A stretch of DNA of 64,000 nt. It comes from Leishmania mexicana MHOM/GT/2001/U1103 (lineage: Eukaryota; Euglenozoa; Kinetoplastea; Trypanosomatida; Trypanosomatidae). Position 1 is the stretch's first letter. Every line of letters begins with the position of its first letter. This document shows positions 51,177 through 61,068 of the stretch, in pieces. Both the position numbers and the translations under genes were made by a program. The notes beneath the pieces are model-generated. The model ran no database searches, had not been told where the DNA came from, and saw only the letters and a list, made by a program, of their open reading frames with translations. Where the stretch lies: contig NC_018326.1 in assembly GCF_000234665.1 (NCBI RefSeq), positions 186,001 through 250,000 of the forward strand. The letters run 5' to 3'.

Positions 51177-54100
51177 TCATGCACCCACCACTTGCACGAG
51201 ATCGGGGTTGACGGTGGTATACATGTACACTTGCTCGATGCCCTCCGTCGACGCAGCAATAGAAGACCGCTCGAGAAGGTGCCGCAGACGATCGCCTTCT
51301 ACGCTCAAGCAGTAGCACCTCTGCTGGCCATGTGGCGCAGCCGCGGCAGCAGGACTGCACAGCGTGCCTTCACAGTAGAAGTACGAGCACGGCGTCACCG
51401 CGTGGCGGACGTTCTTTGCGATCACAGTCGCCGCACCGGTTGACGACAGTTCTGCTGCAAAGAAACGTCTTGGTGAAGGAAGAACGCGCGTGACGGCAAG
51501 CGGGACGTGATGCTGCTGCACGCCACCGCTACTGTCAGGAGCGGGGAGCGATGTGGAGACATAAAGCGGGATCCAATGCCATGTGAAGAGGGGGGAGCGG
51601 TGTGTTGCGGCGGCAGAGCCGGACTGCTTCTGAGGCGGCACGACAGGCACACCGCACAGCAGATACGAGACCGTTTGACTTTGCCCCCACTCGATCTTCG
51701 TCGCAGAAGCAGCGGCCGCACCGACGTCCAAGTTGGCTGACACACCGGAGAAGGTTCTGGTAGAGCCGTTGGTTTTCGAGGTCTGCTCGCCATTGTGGAG
51801 CAACAAGGTGCACAAGAGCACCTGCCACGAGGTGGGATCTGAAGAGGAGCACGCTGGTTCACATCCGGGTATCGCTGGTGGTGGTGAGCCAAACACCGTC
51901 CTGTCATGAGGCACCGGCTCGTGCTCGTCGTGACGCTCCCCGAGCGCACGTACGTCGAGCGTCAACGTGGAGACATACAGGACCTCACGGCACGTCAGTC
52001 TGTGGGGCAGGTCTGGGTCTCCATCCCTCTCCGATGGCATGAAGGCGGCATTTGTGCCGCAGCTCTCGCCAAGCAGCCACCGATAGACAATGTTTAGTGG
52101 CATGCCGAATCCGGCTGCTGCCCCGCCGCCGCCCAGCTGCTCCATCACACAAGTGGCGCCGATTCGACCGTAAAGGAAACAGGATGAAGTCGGCGAAGGC
52201 CGTGGCGCGACACCGCCCCAACGAAGGAGCCGCAGAGGCGGCCGACATCGAGGGACGACGGCGCCAGATGGCAAAGAGGAAGGCGCACAGCTTTGGTTCC
52301 CCGACATTTTGATCTCGTCTGTGGCCTGGACTGGCCAGAGCGATCGCAGCAGCGCGGCATCGCACACGCTCAGAAACGGCAGATAGTCGGCTGCCTCAGC
52401 TGAAGATGCCTCACTCCCCATGCTTGTTGCTGTGGCACGCGGTGCTGCCTGACCAACACCGTCGTCAGCGCACGCCGTGGCGCACGACAACCACCCAACA
52501 CACGCAGCAGCAGAGCTGGGAGCGTGCCTCAGTGAGAGATGGTGAGAGATAGCAGAAGTGGAGACAGACGAGACAACGTTGTTGTGAGCCGGCAGTTTGG
52601 CCTCTTCTGCCCAGCACGCGTCCACCTGGAGTGTCACCAGGGGCAACGGCGAAGGCTCCGTGTCGAGGACGGAAGCCAAAGGCGCAGCACCGCCAGCGGC
52701 AGAGCTGCTTGCCGCACCCACCTGCGCCGAAACGGCGTCCGCCCAGCATAGGTACGAAAGCCGAAGCACACAGGTCAGCGAGGAGTGGTCCCGCTGCCCT
52801 TCCCTGACACCGCGCCACACAAAGTACCAGGACGTGCCGACAGCGGTGCCTGCACCTTGTTGGGCCGCATCACCACCAGCCATCCACCCGCATGGGGTGG
52901 CCACAGGAAGTCGCTGCAGGCGCAGTACTGATGCGGTGGCTCGGATAGCGCCATCTGTAGTCGGTGATGGAGCATCACCACGATGAGTCGTACCATCCTC
53001 ACGCACCGGTGCGTCGCGTAAGTCCGCACGAAGGTCCCGTACGACGACCACCGCTCCAGCGGCAAGGTCCACAACTCCGACAAGCGATCCAACTGCCAGC
53101 ACAAGAAGAACCGTGCCCTTCGGCGCCGTCTCCGTCACAGCACTCGCTAACGAGCTGCTGGCAGCCTCTATCCGTGACAGGCCGGCGCTAGGTTGCCGAT
53201 GACCAACCCGTCGCGAGCTGTCCTCCACTGGCGCCGTCACCACCTCCATGTGAACAACATCGGCACCGGCCCCACAGTTCAGCAGCAATTCTAGAAAGAG
53301 CTGCTTCAGTGGCGGGGCGATGTCGTGCCCAAGACCACGGTAAATGGCACCAAGGTGCAGCACCGCACCCTCGCCACTGAGGTGTCCCGAAGACCTTGCC
53401 GCCGCCGCAGCAGCAGAGGAGTGCCTGGCGCATCCCCAACCAACAACATCACCGCTGCGTAGCAGCGCCACTGCATCCAGCTGCCTCACACACGACAGCA
53501 GTGATGACCTGGATGATGTAGCGGTGGCGGATAGTGGTGGAGCTGTTCGAGCGAGGTTGTCTACGCCGGCTTCACGGACTTTGCCGACAACCCATGCGAG
53601 CGCAACTGGCACCACACTGTCACTCACGGTTGCCCCAAGCCTCGCTGCAGCAACCGAAAACGTGGGCGTGTGCGATAGCAAATCGAAGGCGGTGGTGAGG
53701 GTATCTGCGGTGCTTGCCTTGTAAAGAACACCCGAGAAGGCGGAAGGCAGCACGACTCGAGTGCATCCACCCACCGCCCACGGACAAAGGTTCGCTAACG
53801 CAGTCGACTGCTGCGACGTCGTCATACCCAAGGTCGCATCCGTCGCCTGTGTCACTGCCGCTGGGCAGCCACCACCATCACCGTTCATCGGGGAAGAGCT
53901 CAGCCAAAGCTCAAAGACGCCCTCGAGAAGGGTATGTGGGGGAGCATCCACTTCATGGGATGTGGCGTCACCATGGTGCGGTGCTGCTGTGTATGCGCAC
54001 ACAAGACAGCTAACATCGCCGGACGCTGCGGCGGACCGCCAGCACAGGATCCGGCCCATCATGGCTAGAGGTGCGGCACACCAAGAATGCTGCAGTGACC

Positions 54101-56495
54101 CACCTGGCCCCGCTGATGAACGCAGTCTCTGTGACAGATGCAGAGAGAAGCTCCAGTGTTCACCGGCAACGATGCCGCCGTCGGTGCGGACCTCGTTGCC
54201 ATGCCGACGTTCAGTCAACACTGGCAGAGCTCGCGTCCACTGCGCTTGAACGGTGATCACCACAGCACTGTGCCAGTTCACCCGCTGTGCGGACAGTTCC
54301 GGGGCCTTCTCGGAGAGAAGAGCGCACACACGCGCAACAGCCCGCTTCTCCACCTCACCGCCGCGTCCTCGCGGGTTTCCAGTTGCACGTGGGCTGCCGA
54401 CTATGTGCGCCGGCATGATATGTGGGTCCAGCCAGGTCGTCTGTGCATCCTCTATGTAGCCGTCCAGGATGCACCGCGCCATCTCGCCGTCGCAGCCATA
54501 GAGCACGAACGCAAATACGTTTGAGTTGCGGAGGGCACCGAGGCCCTTCTGCTCAGTACCCGCACGCTGAAGATATGAGACTTCTCTCAAGCGCACTACA
54601 TCGCTATCAGAGAACTGCGCGGCTGCCAACGTCCTTGCTCTGTGTCCGCGGCGGCCGACGGCGTCAGCCAGGCTGCGGAAAAGGCTACTCGTCGCGTAGG
54701 GCTCCTGCGCCGGACGCTGGAAGACGCCGAGGACCGCAGTTGCCGCATCGGCGCAGGAGTGGAGCGCGGCACGAAACGCCTGCGCAGCCGAGGAGGCGGA
54801 GGCGGCTGGGACCGCAACGCACTGCTTATTCGTGGCGGGAGGAGGACGGGAGGGTGTCGAGCGCCGTCCAGCGAGCGCCGTGGCGAAGAGGAACTGCGGG
54901 TGGGCCAAGGCAAGTCCGCGCACAGACCACGGCCCAACCAGCAGACGTCCCATCACCATTGGTGGGGTCTTGTGGGGAGTGGTAGCGGCGGGCACGGTGG
55001 CGGCACTCAAGTGAGGACCATCCTCCTTAAGGTAGCACACAGCCAGCGAGTCCAGGCACGGCTCAGGAGGGGCACCGCTGAGGTCGTCGATGCGGCGAGA
55101 ATGAACGGTTGGAGCTGCATAGAGCACGGCGAGGAGTGGGTACGACTGTGTGAAGTCGGCCGTCCCAGGCAGCCAGTGGAGACCCCGCACGCTGGCGTGG
55201 GGCAGAACGCTGTATGAGGAAATAGAGTCGTGTACGCCCTCATTCGACACTGACTGCCTCAGCACCAGGCGCAGCAGTTCGCTCATGTCAAAGATCGCTT
55301 GCTTATGCAGCCGCCACGCACTCGTAATCGCCGACGCTGTCGGTAGGTTTCCGCTGCAGCAACGGAGGCTGGCGTACCGCGCGACAGGGCAAGCACCAGT
55401 GAAAGAAGAGAAGGCCGAAGAGGAAGACGCTACAGTCGGGCTGCACCACACAACGAGCAGCTCCAGCAACGAGTTGCTGCCGTCGCGATGGGCATCTGCA
55501 GAAGTGGCGAGTGATGCGGTGGGAGGCAACGGCCGCACGAGCGAGCTCACGAGAGGAGCACCGGTCGCCCATGTCAACGCAGAAGCCCACCCCCTTACGG
55601 CACCGGCACTACGACCCGGTGCCGACGGAATCCATACGCACCCGCCCAGCTGCACAGACCACTCCGCAGGTGGCGAGTCGCGCGTGAGCTTGAAGGTCGC
55701 CAAGGCGGCGCAGCCGCAATCGAAGTAGCACAGCACATCCGTCCAGATAACGGTAGCAGACGCGGCATCATGAGCCACGACAAGCGGCATTGGCGCATCC
55801 CCTGCGCCTGAAGAGTGCTGCCAAGCCTCCTGCCGCACCACATGGAGAGCCACCAAGATGTCGTCGTAAAGGTGTGGGGGGGATGACCGGGAAGAAGCCG
55901 GTGGCGCACTGGCGGCGACGTTAGCGAGAGGCGCCTTTGCATCTGCGTCGCGACGGTGTAAAAGGTGCATCAACTGCGACGCCCGCAGGGCCGCCAAGGA
56001 ATCGCTTGACCCCTCTAATAGTGACGCCACAGCCCCAGCCGCTGTTGAGTGCCCCAGCAGTAAGCACGACTGTCTCGAGTGAAAACTGGAGCTTGGCGGA
56101 GCCACAGAATCACCGGCACCACCTGTTGCTTCCGCCCCGCTGCAGCACGTAGGACACCCACTGCACTCTGCGTGCGCGCTGGGCGAGAAGTCGGCTCCAC
56201 GCGAGCCTGCCAACGAGCGTGCGTAAAGAGCATAACGAATGGCGCCGGTGCACGATGTACCACAAGGCGAAGGTGGCGCCTTGCGAGGGATTGCCTTCGC
56301 AGAATCACCGGCCGCCTTGCAGAAGCAGAAGAACGCTGCATCAAAGGAGGTGTGTGCCGCCGATTTGGCGCCTGCAGCGGAGGCGATGGCAAAGATCAGC
56401 GAACCATCATCGACTGCACAAATCGAGTGAATCAGATGCGCGCTCCCGCCAGTGCCGCCATCCTCTTTCGAAGTTGTAGAGCTGACAAGTGGCAT
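51177..56495 (-). CDS. Hypothetical protein, 1772 residues, possible multi-beta-propeller
   Basis: This is the largest gene in the window and no family can be named securely. Alternating hydrophobic strands separated by polar or low-complexity loops recur throughout, for example LLVLAVGSLVGVVDLAAGAV, GRILCWRSAA and VFAFVLYGCDGEMA. This looks more like beta-propeller repeats than helical solenoid. One region at about 440-540 (LPGTADFTQSYPLLAVLY, then LDSLAVCYLKEDG and GPWSVRGLALAHPQFLFATA) recalls the strand pattern of CPSF160/DDB1/SF3b3-type proteins, but this is a weak impression. No membrane span or signal peptide is evident. The first in-frame ATG gives MPLVSSTTSKEDG; the frame above is spacer-like. 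Coding status is supported by 1772 uninterrupted codons with sustained GC3 bias. Confidence 0.78.
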   Translation of the reverse strand: MPLVSSTTSKEDGGTGGSAHLIHSICAVDDGSLIFAIASAAGAKSAAHTSFDAAFFCFCKAAGDSAKAIPRKAPPSPCGTSCTGAIRYALYARSLAGSRGADFSPSAHAECSGCPTCCSGAEATGGAGDSVAPPSSSFHSRQSCLLLGHSTAAGAVASLLEGSSDSLAALRASQLMHLLHRRDADAKAPLANVAASAPPASSRSSPPHLYDDILVALHVVRQEAWQHSSGAGDAPMPLVVAHDAASATVIWTDVLCYFDCGCAALATFKLTRDSPPAEWSVQLGGCVWIPSAPGRSAGAVRGWASALTWATGAPLVSSLVRPLPPTASLATSADAHRDGSNSLLELLVVWCSPTVASSSSAFSSFTGACPVARYASLRCCSGNLPTASAITSAWRLHKQAIFDMSELLRLVLRQSVSNEGVHDSISSYSVLPHASVRGLHWLPGTADFTQSYPLLAVLYAAPTVHSRRIDDLSGAPPEPCLDSLAVCYLKEDGPHLSAATVPAATTPHKTPPMVMGRLLVGPWSVRGLALAHPQFLFATALAGRRSTPSRPPPATNKQCVAVPAASASSAAQAFRAALHSCADAATAVLGVFQRPAQEPYATSSLFRSLADAVGRRGHRARTLAAAQFSDSDVVRLREVSYLQRAGTEQKGLGALRNSNVFAFVLYGCDGEMARCILDGYIEDAQTTWLDPHIMPAHIVGSPRATGNPRGRGGEVEKRAVARVCALLSEKAPELSAQRVNWHSAVVITVQAQWTRALPVLTERRHGNEVRTDGGIVAGEHWSFSLHLSQRLRSSAGPGGSLQHSWCAAPLAMMGRILCWRSAAASGDVSCLVCAYTAAPHHGDATSHEVDAPPHTLLEGVFELWLSSSPMNGDGGGCPAAVTQATDATLGMTTSQQSTALANLCPWAVGGCTRVVLPSAFSGVLYKASTADTLTTAFDLLSHTPTFSVAAARLGATVSDSVVPVALAWVVGKVREAGVDNLARTAPPLSATATSSRSSLLSCVRQLDAVALLRSGDVVGWGCARHSSAAAAAARSSGHLSGEGAVLHLGAIYRGLGHDIAPPLKQLFLELLLNCGAGADVVHMEVVTAPVEDSSRRVGHRQPSAGLSRIEAASSSLASAVTETAPKGTVLLVLAVGSLVGVVDLAAGAVVVVRDLRADLRDAPVREDGTTHRGDAPSPTTDGAIRATASVLRLQRLPVATPCGWMAGGDAAQQGAGTAVGTSWYFVWRGVREGQRDHSSLTCVLRLSYLCWADAVSAQVGAASSSAAGGAAPLASVLDTEPSPLPLVTLQVDACWAEEAKLPAHNNVVSSVSTSAISHHLSLRHAPSSAAACVGWLSCATACADDGVGQAAPRATATSMGSEASSAEAADYLPFLSVCDAALLRSLWPVQATDEIKMSGNQSCAPSSLPSGAVVPRCRPPLRLLRWGGVAPRPSPTSSCFLYGRIGATCVMEQLGGGGAAAGFGMPLNIVYRWLLGESCGTNAAFMPSERDGDPDLPHRLTCREVLYVSTLTLDVRALGERHDEHEPVPHDRTVFGSPPPAIPGCEPACSSSDPTSWQVLLCTLLLHNGEQTSKTNGSTRTFSGVSANLDVGAAAASATKIEWGQSQTVSYLLCGVPVVPPQKQSGSAAATHRSPLFTWHWIPLYVSTSLPAPDSSGGVQQHHVPLAVTRVLPSPRRFFAAELSSTGAATVIAKNVRHAVTPCSYFYCEGTLCSPAAAAAPHGQQRCYCLSVEGDRLRHLLERSSIAASTEGIEQVYMYTTVNPDLVQVVGA

Positions 56496-58074
56496 ACCAT
56501 GCCGGGCTGCGTAGTGATCCTCCCGTCGCAAAGGTATTGTACGTGTCGAAGTTTCTATGAGTCTGTTTGTGTGTGTGTGTGTGTGCTCCCTGTCTGTGTA
56601 TGGAGGAAGAACAAGGGTAAGACAGCGAGAGAGGAGGGAGGAGGCAAGGCAGGCGATGGACCAGCGGGGAACATAGTCGGCATCCAACGTCGGCCTACAG
56701 GTCGAAGCGCGGTCGCGATGGCGCATGCGAGAGACACAAACAACCACAAGAGGAAACCGAGACACCTGGTGTGGAACGCATCAAATGACAGAAAACGCGA
56801 CGCGACATACATCTCCCCTGCAAGCGTAATCCTGCCCGTCCTGCCGTGTTGGGGTGCGAGAGGTGTGCGGTACGCGCACCACCATGGAAGGACAAGGAAG
56901 AACTCGTGATAGTGGCCGTGAGCGAGAGTATGGGGGAGACAAGAGGTGAGGAAAGACGAAGACAAATCGCGGACAGGGCGACAATCATCACCACTAGCGC
57001 CGTGCACACATACATACACACACACATTCTCTCCTCCGCCCTCGTACCCTGTGCTCTCCCGTCCTACGTTGTGGAGGCCTTTCTTCCCCTCTGTGTGTGG
57101 GTGTGTGTGTCTTGTTGTGTTGCGTGTAACCTTCTCTTCATGTTTAACGGAGGTCGCACTCGTAAAGCAACATCGAACCACACCGGCGGCCGCAGGACAG
57201 GGGAGAGGGAGAGGGAGGGGGGACCGATAGATGGGGCGCTTTCAGCAAAGCCGGGCGTTGGTACTCCGCCACGTCCACGCCCGCCCACTACCACGCACAC
57301 ACATATAGATGCGCAGTTGGGCAATAGAAACGCGAACAGTGGCGCACACACACGGAAGACGGCGCGACAGAACACACAGACGGCGACAAAAAATATATAA
57401 AAAAGTGGCGCACCTCTGCTGCGGTGCACGTTGGGCGTCTCCATCCATCCACCACATCACGCCGGCACACACCAAGAGAGAAAACTCGCATTCACGGGCA
57501 TACAAAATGCAATCATGTCCGTCCACGTTGGCGTATGCGCGTGCCAGTGTCCCGGAATGCACCGCTGCGCACAACCAGGAGGCTGTCGAAAAGCCGACCC
57601 TGTCGGTCCATCTTTCTCTCTCGGAGAGGACGACGAACGAAAAAGAAACAAGCGCTTGCGTACGTTCCGCCACATCTCGACAATGCTCAATAGCGCAGAG
57701 GGCGCGGTATCCAGGAAATGGGGTATGGGGGAGGAAGCGGAAGCGGAGGCCTCTGCGTTGTGTGGTCTCCTCACCCCCCCCCTTTCTGCCGGCTCGCCTC
57801 TCACCCCTCTTCTGAGCTGCTGTGAAGATGCAGGCTGACCAGTCACATACCCTGCAGCAACGCAAGACGAGCGGTGAGGGAAGGGGGAGACGAAAGAGCA
57901 AGGCTCAGCACATGAGTGTGCGGCCCACAGACATGCACAAAGGGGTGAAGCCGGTGTGCCAGGTGCGCACGACTCCCGCAAGGAGAAGCACATCTTCTCC
58001 CCACCTTTGCAGATCCCACGCACTGTTCTTGTTTCTTGTTCCGCTTCTCTCTCCTCCCAGAGCGGGCTCCCCCC
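56496..58074. other. Spacer between the GAP2-like and 1772-residue hypothetical genes
   Basis: No gene is seen. A TG repeat (about 56569-56585) and a GA-rich tract (56625-56660) lie just upstream of the hypothetical gene and could provide its splice signal. There is also a GA-rich run at 57195-57225 and CA runs near 57005-57025. Confidence 0.65.
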
Positions 58075-59616
58075 TTATGCAGTTGCGGCAACGCTACCGG
58101 TGTCGAGCGCAGGCGCGCACCCATACGCCTCGTTGAAGGGTTCCTTCAGAAGAGTTGACAGCTCCACCGAGAGGGCCAGTACCTCCAAGCCAACAGCACG
58201 AACGTCCATGGAGTGGCTGCCAGCGCTGGCCGGGATGGTGACGCTAATCTGGTACTCCAGCCGCGGATCCTCTTCCTCGTCCCGCAGCACAATGAGCGGC
58301 TGCCGCTTCGTCTCTCGCACAGCAATGGCAATGCCCTTGTCGTTCAGCCGCTCGAAGTGACGAGTCTCGTTCTCGGACAGGTAGACGAGCTGGCCGTTTT
58401 CCGGCGGCAGCACATCGCTCACGTCGTCATCGGCGAGCTCAATCACAGGGACGCGGGTGTACGTCTCGCGGTCCTGCGCGCTGACGGCTGGGCGCGAGCG
58501 CAGCAGAACGCGGCAGTCCGGCTTCTCCACAGAGGTGCAGAAGGCTGTCTGCACATCCACCCACTCCCCATACACCCCCTCCACCTTCATCTGCTCGTTC
58601 AGCACCACCTCCAGCTTGTCCTTGGCACGCTTGATGCCGCCCTCATAGGTGAGGCGCGCGCTCTTGCTGACGGGCTGGAACCCACGCTCCTTCAAGAACG
58701 CCTCCACAAGGGGAACGGCGCTCTCCGGCATCGCGGCGATCCATGTATACGGCTTCGTCAGCTGGAGGCGCTGCTGCAGCGTGTAGGCGGACACGACAGC
58801 CTCTCCGTACCGCATCGCCGCGGGGGTGAGCAGTAGTTTTCCAAGCTCCACGGTAAGCTCGCCATCCATGCGGAGGTTGTTCATGTTTAGCAGACACCAT
58901 TGGAGCACCTTGCTGTACCGTGTCTGTAGGGCCCCGGTCGCATCCGAGGAGGAGAGGGTGTAGCATTCTGTGTTGGCAGGGAATCCCGGGAAGGTGGAAG
59001 TGTTCACGCGACTGACAACGGCCTCGGCACAGCTGCCCGTCGTGAGCAGCTGAAATGCCTTGGGAACCATGTTTGCCGTTCCTTGATAGAAGCCTGCCTG
59101 GGCCAAATCCAGCAGCTTCTCCGGCTGCATCGCGCCTGCGCCAGCCCAGTTGCCGTAGCTCTGCTCGCTCTCCTGGCCGGTTCCTTGAGCCGCTCCCGCG
59201 ATGGCAGCGGCGCCGCCGCGCTGCTCGGCGCTGTCTTTGCTGTGCAGGTACTCCTCCATACGTCGCACTACCGCCGCCTTCTTTGCTGCTGGATCGACAG
59301 CGATGCCCGCGTCAGCCAGAAAGTCGCGCATCTGCGCCACCTGCAGCGAGAAGAGGTTGCCTTCATTCCACAGCTGCCACACCTCCTCGTACTTTAGCTT
59401 CACCGTCTTGCTACTAAACGCTACTTGCGGCCCGGAGGCACGGGTGTCGTTGATAGTTGAGCCAGTGCTGCTCTGGTAGCGATGGGATAGACAAAGAGCA
59501 GCAGCAGTGAGAGTCGGGTGGGACGTACCGCAGTTGCGAGTAGACTGCAACGAGAGCCGCCCACAGACGCTCCGCATCAGCGGAAGCGGCAGCGTCAGTC
59601 GATGTGAGTGCAGCAT
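58075..59616 (-). CDS. GAP2: Probable guide-RNA-associated protein GAP2/GRBC1 (RESC1), mitochondrial
   Basis: This 513-residue protein has an N-terminus (MLHSHRLTLPLPLMRSVCGR) rich in Arg, Leu and Ser without acids, a typical mitochondrial targeting peptide. Residues about 80-125 look like a SAP motif (FSLQVAQMRDFLADAGIAVD followed by KKAAVVRRM). The main part (about 200-500) has alternating strands such as MDGELTVELGKLLL, CRVLLRSRP and RLEYQISVTI, compatible with the triphosphate-tunnel-like fold reported for the RESC1-RESC2 guide-RNA-binding pair of the RNA-editing substrate-binding complex. Identification rests on this architecture plus recalled synteny with T. brucei, where GAP2 lies near Par42 and long GSK3. 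RESC1/RESC2 bind and stabilise guide RNAs for uridine-insertion/deletion editing. If wrong, it is still a mitochondrial SAP-like nucleic-acid-binding candidate; the paralogue GAP1 is the main alternative. Confidence 0.58.
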   Translation of the reverse strand: MLHSHRLTLPLPLMRSVCGRLSLQSTRNCGTSHPTLTAAALCLSHRYQSSTGSTINDTRASGPQVAFSSKTVKLKYEEVWQLWNEGNLFSLQVAQMRDFLADAGIAVDPAAKKAAVVRRMEEYLHSKDSAEQRGGAAAIAGAAQGTGQESEQSYGNWAGAGAMQPEKLLDLAQAGFYQGTANMVPKAFQLLTTGSCAEAVVSRVNTSTFPGFPANTECYTLSSSDATGALQTRYSKVLQWCLLNMNNLRMDGELTVELGKLLLTPAAMRYGEAVVSAYTLQQRLQLTKPYTWIAAMPESAVPLVEAFLKERGFQPVSKSARLTYEGGIKRAKDKLEVVLNEQMKVEGVYGEWVDVQTAFCTSVEKPDCRVLLRSRPAVSAQDRETYTRVPVIELADDDVSDVLPPENGQLVYLSENETRHFERLNDKGIAIAVRETKRQPLIVLRDEEEDPRLEYQISVTIPASAGSHSMDVRAVGLEVLALSVELSTLLKEPFNEAYGCAPALDTGSVAATA

Positions 59617-61068
59617 GACTAAGCCCAGACAATCCCCGCCTTCGGTATCCGTGAAGTTTCTGTGTGCGTATGGTGGGCGTGTGTGCCCGGCAAGACAGAG
59701 AACGGGTCCTCTAAGCTACCGCTCTAAAGGCCGAAGAGATGCGTTGATGAATCGCCGCCCTTGTCGTGCGCAACCCTCAACACGATTCTTCGCTGCGCCA
59801 ACACGCTTGTGTGTAGGTGGGGTGAGGGACCTCTATCCTTGACTCTGTCACCACGAGCCTGACAACCCACGCGTGCCTGACGCAGATACTCGCACGCGCC
59901 CACACTGACAGAGAAGCTGATAAGCACTCCGGACTGTCGACCCCCGCGGAGAAGAAGAGATACCGCGAGGCGGATAAGACCCAAGGGAAGAGAGTTACAG
60001 GTGGCGAGGTGAGTGAGATGAGGGGCAAGGAAGCACCCAAAAAAATCTAATCGCCAGGGGAGGCAGCACCACAACGGATAGGCGCTCTCATGCGCATTGC
60101 GCGTGCGTGTGCGCGCGTTGAGAAAAGGCGAGGAGGAGGGAGGAAGGGAGGGGCCAGGATGCAAAGCCATGCGTCTCGCACCATGTTTGCGCGCCTGTAA
60201 TGGGCGCTCGCCTTGCGTGCGCATTCCTTTTTCCTTCGCGCTACACAACTGCCGCTGTGGCGATCGTGCGGTGCCAATGATGAGAGGACGCGGGGGACTG
60301 GGTGAGTGCACGAGATCTCTTCGCCGCCCCTCACCCCCTTCCCCTCTCTTGCTCTTGACACCTCCCCCCCCCACCCTTTTTTCCATGTTTCTGCTGTCGT
60401 TGCGGAGCTCTTCTGCTTGCATCGAGGGGGCAGGAAGTCCTCGAGAAGATAAACAAAAAGGGCAGAGATGTGTCTTTTGAGCGGACCGGCAGCTGCTCGT
60501 GCCGCCTCCACATCTCCCGTCCTCCTCCCCTCCCTCACCTTCATCTGCCGCTCCCGCTCTCGCACTTACCTCAACTTGCCCATATGCGTCTAAATCCGCT
60601 CCCCTGCAGGACAAGCTCGGGGGAAGAGGGCTGGGGGAGGGGGGAGGGGCATCGAGCGAGGTGGCGCGCTGAGGGCGCTGCAAAGGCGAACACAACAACG
60701 AGGTGGACATGGCGAAGGCGTCTAAGCCCCCCACACGCGAAAACAGACGCGCTTGCGCAGGAGAAGTTCAAGCTATATAAACGTGTGTATAGGTAGATGC
60801 CTATAGCTATAGCAATAGGTATCATGAAGATATCTAACGTGTGAAGTCCCAGACGTTAAAAGGCAACACAAGACGGACAGACACAGGCATGGCGCACACG
60901 CCAAGGGAGGTGGCCAAGACGGCAACGACACGAACGCCAATGCACAATTGCCTCGGAGACAGAGACGCGCATACGCAGAGATAGAAGAAAGCAACAAAAT
61001 GGGTGAAGAGGAACACCGAGAACACGCTGGGAGTATATTCAGCTACAGCTCTCTATTCCGTTTGGCGC
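59617..61068. other. Spacer between the CCCH and GAP2-like genes
   Basis: No credible gene is seen. It contains a purine tract near 60121-60155, a C-rich run near 60361-60380, and an AT-rich island around 60770-60840 with the perfect 12-base palindrome ctatagctatag (60801-60812). It should hold the CCCH gene 3' UTR and the GAP2-like 5' UTR. Confidence 0.65.
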
